A stretch of DNA of 53,940 nt from JAXDLW01 sp050998755 (GTDB lineage: Bacteria; Chloroflexota; Dormibacteria; DASZGP01), in NCBI GenBank assembly GCA_050998755.1, contig JBPCPW010000063.1, positions 1 through 53,940 of the forward strand. Direction: 5' to 3'. The notes under the pieces are model-generated. The model was not told where the DNA came from, did not search any database, and saw only the letters and a program-made list of their open reading frames with translations. Every line of letters starts with the position of its first letter. Position 1 is the first letter of the stretch. Positions 48,546-53,940 of this stretch are shown here, one piece after another. The position numbers and the translations under genes were made by a program.

Positions 48546-48700
48546 TCAAAGCAGCACGGTGACGATGACGTAGGAATTTGCTGCCGCCAGGGCGACGGAC
48601 ACTGGGAGACCGTGCAGCCCCAGAAAGTAGAAGACGGACGCAGCCCCGATCATGGCGCCGACCCCGAGCCCTGCAAGGGTGCGTTTCGCCATCGGAAGCT
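48546..48700 (-). pseudogene. fragment of an EamA transporter
   Basis: The minus-strand frame KRTLAGLGVGAMIGAASVFY, then FLGLHGLPVSVALAAANSYV, aligns with residues about 215-262 of the intact EamA protein at 10357. It starts at a junction with a beta-PGM fragment near 48700 and stops at 48546 inside the domain. It represents one and a half helices of the second repeat. Confidence 0.7.
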
Positions 48701-48702
48701 TT

Positions 48703-48882
48703 CTTGTCGAAAGCGACGAAGGGCTCACCGGTCTTCTTGGCCCGGGTTTTCAGGAGGGCGTCGAACATCTCCTTCCACGCCACGGCATGGATCTTGGCGG
48801 TCTCGGTGAGAACACCGTCGAGGTCGAAGAGGCACGCTCGCACCTCCTTCGGCAGGCCCAACGTCGGCGCCATGGCCATCAA
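48703..48882 (-). pseudogene. N-terminal fragment of a beta-phosphoglucomutase
   Basis: ATG 48882 starts a frame with VRACLFDLDGVLTETAKIHA, then VAWKEMFDALLKTRAKKTGE, then PFVAFDK, parallel to the intact pgmB at 4488-5249. At residue about 60 the homology stops and the sequence becomes the EamA fragment in another frame. The start overlaps the DUF488 stop as ATGA, so the original operon order is still visible. Confidence 0.75.
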
Positions 48883-49238
48883 CGCACCAGGTCCGCCAGC
48901 AGGACCGCTTCGCTGAGCTCCGGGTGCTTGGTCGCGGTGAGCAAGGTCAGCGTCCCCTGGTCGGCCAACTCGATGAGGTGGCTTAACGCAGCCGCCGCCT
49001 CTGGCTCCTTCAGCTCCGCGCGGTAACGGTCCGTGAATTCTCCAAAGCGCTCCGGTTTATGCCCATACCATTTGCGCAGAGCGGTCGAGGGCGCGACCGT
49101 CTTGCACCACTCGTCGAGGTGGGCCTTGGCCTTGCTCATCCCGCGCGGCCAGAGGCGGTCGACAAGAACCCGCTTGCCGTCGCTCTCCTCCCGTTCGTCG
49201 TAGATCCGGCGCACCTGTACGTTGAAGTGTTTATTCAT
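48879..49238 (-). CDS. DUF488 family protein (YeaO type)
   Basis: 119 residues from ATG 49238, preceded by AGGGAGG. Visible blocks are VRRIYDEREESDGKRVLVDR, then LWPRGMSKAKAHLDEWCK, then ALRKWYGHKPERFGEF, then LTLLTATKHPELSEAVLL. It is a paralogue of 1772-2143. Both lie next to beta-PGM sequence: here upstream of the truncated pgmB, there downstream of GH65. Function unknown. Confidence 0.87.
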   Translation of the reverse strand: MNKHFNVQVRRIYDEREESDGKRVLVDRLWPRGMSKAKAHLDEWCKTVAPSTALRKWYGHKPERFGEFTDRYRAELKEPEAAAALSHLIELADQGTLTLLTATKHPELSEAVLLADLVR

Positions 49239-49453
49239 TGTGTCCCTCCCTGGAGTCGATGCCGGATCGCGGTGGTGCTGTTCACCCGACCGCCGCAGAA
49301 GCGGCGAACATTCTTGAAGTCGTGCGCGTCGGGGGGTTCTTTCAGCGGCTCGCCTCGGGAACGGCGCGGAGATTCAGAAGGCTTGGGCACGGCATCTTCG
49401 GTTCGGCGCGCGACTTCACATCCTTCGGCATCTTGAGCGACCACCTCAGTCAA
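49235..49453 (-). CDS. possible small protein overlapping the DUF488 start
   Basis: 72-residue frame from TTG 49453 whose stop overlaps the DUF488 ATG as ATGA, the arrangement used by many genes here. The sequence is hydrophilic (EVVAQDAEGCEVARRTEDA, then HDFKNVRRFCGG), with no known motif. The overlap is the only support. Confidence 0.3.
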   Translation of the reverse strand: MTEVVAQDAEGCEVARRTEDAVPKPSESPRRSRGEPLKEPPDAHDFKNVRRFCGGRVNSTTAIRHRLQGGTQ

Positions 49454-50175
49454 TAGTCTTCCCGGTCACGGCTCCTTTGCCTTTTGAGCCTCCTCGTCGG
49501 CTGGGTCGGGCGCGCCTACCTCAGCAGCCGGAGACGCTGACGCGCTCTGCTGTTCCCTTCCTCCTCACCCTGTGCCGCGTCGCGCTTCGTCACGGCTTCG
49601 CTGTCGGCGTGCTCACGACCCTTCGTCTCGTCTTCTGTCTCCATGTCAACCTCCATGATTGGGTCCGCCATGGCGGTGCCACTCCACCGTGGTCATTCCA
49701 GTCAAGTGATGGGCTCTACAGGCTGGGCAAGCGCCAGGCGCTTCGGCTGCCCAGCGCTGATAGCCGCAGGAGACTTGCCTTCCTCTCCCGTGAGCTGCCA
49801 TTAGAGCTTGTGCGTCTCGCTTTGAAGCGTTGTCCGGCGGGGGCGGTCAGCGGTGGTCAATTGCTTCCGGACTGGGGCCGCGTGATTCTGTACGTGAGCT
49901 TCATGGACGTGTTCCATGCCGAGTTCTTCATGCGGGGTTATGAAGATGGGTTATCGCCAGTGGTCGTGCTCGTGGTCGTGGGTGGCGGTGAGATGTTTCC
50001 ACTCGTCCCGCTGCAGTGCGATCTGGCAACTGCATGTGGTCCGCCGTCTTTGCTCCACCGGATCGCGCCAGCACTCGCTCGGCATGCTGCAAGCGGCAAA
50101 CAACTTGTCCAGCAAATCCACGGGGTTCGGGAGCCAGTTCGGTGTCAGCCGTGGCGGCCGTAGTCGTCGTCCTTG
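49454..50175. other. about 720 bp without a convincing gene
   Basis: Open frames are present on both strands, but none shows a family pattern. The longest, on the plus strand (49477-50163), is Arg/Leu-rich and reads like antisense of hydrophilic sequence. A short minus-strand frame at 49516-49656 encodes an acidic, very hydrophilic peptide (METEDETKGREHADSEA) and may be a decayed small stress protein. No repeat or RNA gene was recognised. Confidence 0.4.
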
Positions 50176-51213
50176 TCACTTCTCTGGCTCCACCTCGGGC
50201 TGAGCCTGCGGCGTCGCGATCGCCGTCGGCGCGGGTTGTGCGCTGGGCGCAGCATCGGGCACTGGCGCCGCATCAGGTTGGGTTTCGGGTGCAACCTCGG
50301 CTGAAGTCGGTGGTTCTGCCGCGGGGACCTGCTCGGCCGCAGCGGCTGGCGTTGATTGGCCCGGTTGCGGGAGCGCAACCGGGGTTGTGGGTTCGGGCTG
50401 CGCTGACGACTCAGGCTCGGCCGCCGGCGTGGGTGCTGGCGCGACCGAAGGCGAAGGGGCGGCCAGGGGCGCCGGCTGCGCTTCTGGCGAGGTCGCAGCC
50501 CCCTGCGGCAGTGGCACCGCCGGTGCGGGCTGCCCGCTGGACGCAGGCTCGGCTGTTGGCGGCGATGCCGGAGCCGCATCGGCAATGGCGGCCTGCGCAG
50601 TTGCAGGCGGAGGTGGAGCGGCGGGGGTAGGCTCGGTCGTCGGCACTGGCGCCGGAGCCTCCTGGGGCGTCACCGGCGGTTCGGCCTCGGACGTGGGCTG
50701 CGTGGTCGGAGGAGGCGCGACCGTGGGCACTGGCGCCGGAGCCTCCTCGGGCTTCGCTGCCGGTTCGGTCTCAGGCGCAGGTTGGATGGGCGAAGACTCG
50801 CTCGCCGATGGTGCAGGAGCCGCCTCGGCAGGCTGCTCGGATGGTGCGGGCTGCGGCGACGGCGTTGGCTCCGGCGATGTAGCCACGGGAGCGAGCTCCG
50901 CCTGCAGCGTGGGCTGTGCCGCAGCCGCCGCTGGCTGCGCGGCGGGCGCCGCAGCGCTCAGGGTATTGCGGCCGGTCTTGAAGTAGTCGGCGTTGAGCTG
51001 CGTGTACTCCTTCCACTGGTCTGGCACGTCGTAGTCCACGAAGATGGCAGTGACCGGGCAGACCGGCTCACACGCCCCGCAGTCGATGCACTCCTCGGGA
51101 TTGATGTAGAGTTGCGGATCATCCTCAGTGTCGTGGATGCAGTCGACTGGACAGACGTCCACGCAAGACCTGTCCTTGACACCGATACAGGGTTCGGCAA
51201 TCGTGTACGTCAT
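50176..51213 (-). CDS. 7Fe ferredoxin with a very long Ala/Pro-rich C-terminal tail
   Basis: 345 residues. The first about 85 are a complete 7Fe ferredoxin of the FdxA type. By analogy with Azotobacter ferredoxin I, Cys9, Cys17 and Cys52 bind 3Fe-4S, and Cys21, Cys42, Cys45 and Cys48 bind 4Fe-4S, with Cys25 free. Such proteins normally end near residue 110. Here about 260 further residues consist of Ala, Pro, Glu, Thr, Ser and Gln without hydrophobic core, e.g. repeated EEAPAPVPT and QEAPAPVPT. The tail must be disordered, acting as a linker, scaffold or cell-wall-spanning spacer. No signal peptide or membrane anchor is visible. Confidence 0.88.
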   Translation of the reverse strand: MTYTIAEPCIGVKDRSCVDVCPVDCIHDTEDDPQLYINPEECIDCGACEPVCPVTAIFVDYDVPDQWKEYTQLNADYFKTGRNTLSAAAPAAQPAAAAAQPTLQAELAPVATSPEPTPSPQPAPSEQPAEAAPAPSASESSPIQPAPETEPAAKPEEAPAPVPTVAPPPTTQPTSEAEPPVTPQEAPAPVPTTEPTPAAPPPPATAQAAIADAAPASPPTAEPASSGQPAPAVPLPQGAATSPEAQPAPLAAPSPSVAPAPTPAAEPESSAQPEPTTPVALPQPGQSTPAAAAEQVPAAEPPTSAEVAPETQPDAAPVPDAAPSAQPAPTAIATPQAQPEVEPEK

Positions 51214-51224
51214 GTCGGATCCAC

Positions 51225-51650
51225 CTACCTTTTCCGCCTGTGACGGCGGAGCTTCGCTGTGTGTCGGCCCCGGGACCTCGGATTCAGCAGCTCAGATCTT
51301 TTTGGACCTCCCCCCTTGAAAAGCTCGCGCCATCCCCGGGCGGCCACCTCGATGTCGTACTTCTTGGCTGCCGTTCTGATTCGACGCCAGGCAGCGTCGC
51401 GTTCGGAGTCGGACACATCCTCGACCTGATCGAAGCGCGCGACCGCGTTGCGAACGTGGCGCGCGTCAGTCAGGGGCTCCTTACGCTGCCTCGGGAAGGC
51501 GAATTCGAGGTCGTCGAGATCTTCCTTGACTTCAGCGCTGATGGGGTTCCGGCTCTCTGACGGCCGCGCACGGCTGCGCCTCAAAGCAGAAGCAGCCACC
51601 GCCTTCTTGATGTGCTCTCGCGCTACGGCCATCGGCTTCGTGGTTGCCAT
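51225..51650 (-). CDS. small conserved basic protein (DUF6582-like)
   Basis: 141 residues from ATG 51650, preceded by AGGAGG. After a basic N-terminus comes a conserved block, FAFPRQRKEPLTDARHVRNA, then VARFDQVEDVSDSERDAAWR and RIRTAAKKYDIEVAARGWRE, as in DUF6582-type proteins. The C-terminus is Arg/Lys-rich (RSRGRHTAKLRRHRRKR), suggesting nucleic-acid or membrane contact. It lies 11 bp upstream of the ferredoxin gene on the same strand. Confidence 0.75.
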   Translation of the reverse strand: MATTKPMAVAREHIKKAVAASALRRSRARPSESRNPISAEVKEDLDDLEFAFPRQRKEPLTDARHVRNAVARFDQVEDVSDSERDAAWRRIRTAAKKYDIEVAARGWRELFKGGGPKRSELLNPRSRGRHTAKLRRHRRKR

Positions 51651-52331
51651 CTGCGCACCTCCTGTCCCACGCGAGGGACTGTCGTGCCATCAACCTTGAC
51701 TATAGCGCCACTCATCGCAACACACGGGTAGCACGGAGTAGTGTTCTTAAGATAAGCGGCTCCCAGCGGCCGGTTAATATTCCACCGGCCGTCCGCCAAG
51801 GAAGGCCAAATTAGATGTAGGGCGGCTAAAGGCCATCGCAGGTCAGGCTGCCCGAGCGTAAAAGTGATGCAGACCGCCCAGCACTGATCGGCGGAGGACA
51901 GCACCGTCGCCCACCGCAGAGCCTGGTCAGCTATGGGACCAACCGCTGCCGTCGAAGGTGTCGGGGGCGGTCGCTCGCGAGAGCTTTGGTAGTGAGGTGC
52001 GAACCATCCAAGCGAATTAAGAACCCCATGTGGAGCTGCCTGCCCGGCGCCCGGTCTGGACCGCGGCGTGTGCAGACAGCGTTGCCGCCTACACGTGGCG
52101 AAAGAGTCTTCGTCCCCTACCTAGAGGATTCCGCGCTGCCCGCCATGGCGCTTGGCGCGGTTTGGTGTTGGGAGGTGCCTTGGCCTCCTGCACCTGGCGC
52201 CAGCGATGCGAATCGGCGGTGATGTCTCGGGTCAGCCCGACCTGGCGAGGCTGGGAGCGGTGGGAGGCGGAATCGCGCTGCTTTTCTTCCCGCTCAACAC
52301 CGCCCTCGCGGTGCTGAGAGCAGAAGCGTGC
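51651..52331. other. about 680 bp without a convincing gene
   Basis: Locally AT-richer than the surroundings. A 7-bp-arm hairpin lies at 51767-51791 (CGGCCGG, 11-base loop, CCGGCCG), without a T-run. A plus-strand frame at 52206-52412 includes one hydrophobic segment (GGGIALLFFPLNTALAVL), but it overlaps the next gene antisense and lacks a ribosome site. Confidence 0.4.
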
Positions 52332-52823
52332 TCAGCCAGGCCCTCCGTCGCCCGGATGGTTGAACGTGCTGTCCCTGTCCTCAGTAGCTCCTGTGTCGTC
52401 CCATCCAGATGACTCCAGGCCGATGTCGGCTGAGCGTTCGCCGAGGTCCGGCTCATGGGCTTCCCTGAGCGCAGCCTCCTCGCCAAGGAAGACCCTCATC
52501 TTTATGACCTGGCCGTCCGCCATGGTCAAGAGGCGGAACGTGTGCCCGGTCGCCAGGCTCTTGGACTTGAATTCCACGACGACCCCATCACGTGCTTGCC
52601 TCACCTCACCCAGTTCGAGGTCGGCGAGTGCGCCCAGGTTGGCCCTGATCATCGCCATCGTCTCAAGGCGGCCTTGGCACTGGGACGGAGACTCCCCAAT
52701 TGAGTCGTCGCCAAACCAGAGGACGTCCTGACTGAGGAGCGCTTCGATCAGGGTCAGGTCTCCGCTCGGGAGCTCCTCAAATGCCTTACGCAGACTCTCG
52801 AGATCCTCGTCCGTCGCTGCCAT
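52332..52823 (-). CDS. SnoaL/NTF2-like protein
   Basis: 163 residues. An N-terminal helix (LESLRKAFEELPSGDLTLIE) is followed by the cone-shaped fold: LLSQDVLWFGDD, a helix with ETMAMIRANLG, then strands VVVEFKSKSLATGHTFRLLT and MADGQVIKMRVFLGEEAALR. The last about 40 residues (DLGERSADIGLE and on) are polar and probably disordered. It could be a ketosteroid-isomerase-like enzyme or a binding protein; no catalytic triad can be assigned. Confidence 0.75.
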   Translation of the reverse strand: MAATDEDLESLRKAFEELPSGDLTLIEALLSQDVLWFGDDSIGESPSQCQGRLETMAMIRANLGALADLELGEVRQARDGVVVEFKSKSLATGHTFRLLTMADGQVIKMRVFLGEEAALREAHEPDLGERSADIGLESSGWDDTGATEDRDSTFNHPGDGGPG

Positions 52824-53226
52824 CTACGCCATCCACTCTAGACGGTGGTTGTGGTCCTTATTGGTGAGTTACGTTCCTCCCGGCTAGATCCTGGCGCGGG
52901 CGGTCGGCACTGCCACCGACGACACCACCTACGTGTGATACGTCGCCACCGCACTGATTGTCGAGTTAATCGGAGGCCCCGCGATCGGGGTGCTGATGTA
53001 TCTCGCACCGTCTGGAGCGCTCTCCAGCCACCTCCGTGGCTGTCGGATCCACACCTTGGTTGCCGGCTCCAGCGCCCTTCCGCTCAGCCGCTCGACCTGA
53101 GTCATCGACTCGGTCCATTCGGGCCACCGATCGACCTCGAGCAGGGTGGTCCAGACCTTATCCGAGAGTGCGTCGATCTCTACCGTTACGCATTCCAGCC
53201 CCTTGAGCGGCGCTCAATGCTGGATC
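52824..53226. other. about 400 bp without a convincing gene
   Basis: A plus-strand frame interrupted by one stop (about 52885-53060) reads a hydrophobic IVELIGGPAIGVLMYL, suggesting a membrane-gene remnant, but no family can be named. The rest shows no pattern. Confidence 0.3.
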
Positions 53227-53406
53227 TCAGGCGTGCGTGTGGTCGGCCTCCTTCTTCGCCACCTCGACCGTCGCGACGAGGTTCTTCACCGCTTCGTCAA
53301 GGCTGAAGCCGTCAATCTTCGCGCTCTTCTCGAGCTCGTCGATCAGCAGATAGTCAGGCTTTCCGTGGTCCTCGTGGGGTAGTAGGCAACCGCAGGTCAG
53401 GCACAT
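53227..53406 (-). CDS. small Cys-containing protein
   Basis: 59 residues from ATG 53406, preceded by AAGGAGG. It begins MCLTCGCLLPHEDHGKPDYL, with Cys2, Cys5 and Cys7 and two His within 16 residues, a likely Zn or metal site. A helical C-terminal part follows (DELEKSAKIDGFSLDEAVKN). Small proteins with an MCLxCGC start and a DHGxP segment are widespread in GC-rich bacteria; function unknown. Confidence 0.75.
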   Translation of the reverse strand: MCLTCGCLLPHEDHGKPDYLLIDELEKSAKIDGFSLDEAVKNLVATVEVAKKEADHTHA

Positions 53407-53725
53407 GAACGGATCCTCCTTGTTTTTCGTCGGGTTGGTTTCAGGTCGGTTCGTCGGCACGATGGTGAGCAGCGGGGCCCGAAGTCGATCCATTATCCGC
53501 GCCAGGTCCGGCGGGGCGGTTTCCGCATTCACTAGCGTAGTCCGCACCGCCCGGCGCGCGTGTCCGGGGATACGGTCTCCTGAAGCGGCCAGTTGGTCAG
53601 GCACCCCGCCTACTCACGCTTCGCACATAGAGCACATACTAGGCCGACGCCCAAGTCGAACCGGCGCAGGTCATACGCGGGCGCACCGGCCCGATTGGTG
53701 TCAGCGCGGCCTCCGGCGCCCCTGC
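53407..53725. other. about 320 bp intergenic
   Basis: Upstream region of the small Cys protein and downstream of the partial cupin. No gene, repeat or operator dyad was seen. Confidence 0.5.
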
Positions 53726-53940
53726 TCAGGATCCGGCGATCACCAGCAGGAGGAGAGCATCCTCGGGAACTGACAGGCGGTGCTCAACCCCGGCGGCCAG
53801 GGTGATGGCGTTTCCGGCGGCGACATCGACCGAAGTATCACCAAGCTCGAAATGGGCCTGACCCTTCAGGAGCTGGACAACGGCGGCACCGTGGACGCTG
53901 TGATCCCGGATGTCAGTTCCACTCTTGACCGCCATCAGGA
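53726..53940 (-). CDS. partial cupin-domain protein (C-terminal part)
   Basis: The frame is open to the right edge; the visible 71 residues form the second half of a cupin: LMAVKSGTDIRDHSVHGAAV, then VQLLKGQAHFELGDTSVDVA, then AGNAITLAAGVEHRLSVPED, then ALLLLVIAGS. DHSVHG and GVEHRLS supply His residues of the two cupin motifs. It contains the segment missing from the cupin half of the chimera at 11861-12315. The ATG at 53935 is internal; the true start lies beyond the window. Confidence 0.8.
   Translation of the reverse strand, partial: LMAVKSGTDIRDHSVHGAAVVQLLKGQAHFELGDTSVDVAAGNAITLAAGVEHRLSVPEDALLLLVIAGS

Noticed and set aside
49477..50163. 228-codon plus-strand frame
   Set aside because: No recognisable domain and no convincing ribosome site; composition is like translated non-coding or antisense GC-rich DNA.
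50387..50986. Plus-strand Gly/Ala/Ser-rich frame resembling a PE-PGRS-like protein
   Set aside because: It is the mirror of the Ala/Pro-rich ferredoxin tail on the opposite strand; the ferredoxin frame has clear cysteine motifs and this one has no conserved part.
51767..51791. GC-rich hairpin as a transcription terminator
   Set aside because: There is no T-run after the stem on either strand and no gene ends just before it.
52206..52412. 68-codon plus-strand frame with one hydrophobic segment
   Set aside because: Overlaps the SnoaL-like gene antisense, lacks a ribosome site, and no family is recognised.
1..53940. Mobile elements, CRISPR arrays, rRNA and tRNA genes
   Set aside because: No transposase, integrase, direct-repeat array or structural RNA pattern was recognised; the gene relics look like simple deletions rather than insertion events.

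Overview
The window is GC-rich (clearly above 60 percent by eye), gene-dense bacterial DNA with many ATGA/GTGA stop-start overlaps and GTG or TTG starts. The gene content suggests a free-living, aerobic, stress-tolerant soil-type bacterium of the Terrabacteria (Actinomycetota, Chloroflexota or Dormibacterota-like): a 7Fe ferredoxin, NDH-2, universal stress proteins, a relic of an encapsulated-ferritin gene, alpha-glucan and disaccharide phosphorolysis enzymes, and a GMC dehydrogenase with a gluconate-dehydrogenase-type small subunit. The phylum cannot be fixed from sequence reading alone. No rRNA, tRNA, CRISPR array or transposase was seen.

Layout. 1-6.4 kb: a partial MarR-like gene with a perfect dyad at its start, a membrane protein, a HAD pseudogene, and the operon YflT-like protein > beta-phosphoglucomutase > GH65 phosphorylase > DUF488 (all minus strand). 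6.4-14 kb: cupin, slipin tail, lipoyl-domain protein plus flavoprotein disulfide reductase, AlkA-like glycosylase, and a stress island (bPH-like protein, USP, encapsulated-ferritin/cupin chimera, frameshifted DUF488, EamA transporter). 14-25.8 kb: a long minus-strand carbon operon pgi > DUF2090 aldolase-like > tal > tkt > gnd > zwf > HAD > DUF2231-Rieske > GH15. 25.9-30.5 kb: aquaporin, then a rightward overlapping cluster folE, PTPS, methyltransferase, GT4, SDR, which reads as a pterin (possibly glycosylated pterin) pathway. 30.6-36.2 kb: a minus-strand sugar-acid or pyruvate oxidation operon (TPP enzyme, membrane protein, gluconate-dehydrogenase subunit 3, GMC, enolase superfamily). 36.5-43 kb: SDR deletion scar, glycogen debranching-type enzyme, GT4, cyclase-family protein, and a cytochrome b/molybdopterin fusion with a truncated copy. 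43.2-49.2 kb: a Crp/Fnr regulator and a second stress island (bPH-USP fusion, cupin, USP, NDH-2, DUF488, transporter and beta-PGM fragments, DUF488). 50-54 kb: a ferredoxin with a very long Ala/Pro tail, small conserved proteins, and a partial cupin.

What ties it together. An 18-bp dyad, CTGTRCG-AAAC-CGCACAG and close variants, occurs nine times, each time in an intergenic region in front of a gene and never inside a gene with well-supported boundaries. It precedes the pgi/PPP operon, aquaporin/folE, the TPP-GMC operon, the flavoprotein reductase, cupins, and the bPH/USP genes. The half-site TGTGC-N6-GCACA is CRP-like. The window encodes one CRP-type regulator (43194-43946) whose recognition helix keeps the Arg-Glu pair that reads such half-sites. 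I infer a regulon linking redox and stress proteins to pentose-phosphate and storage-sugar metabolism.

A second theme is decay by deletion. About ten genes are truncated, fused or frameshifted, and the two stress islands contain the same gene set with complementary damage: what is broken in one is intact in the other.
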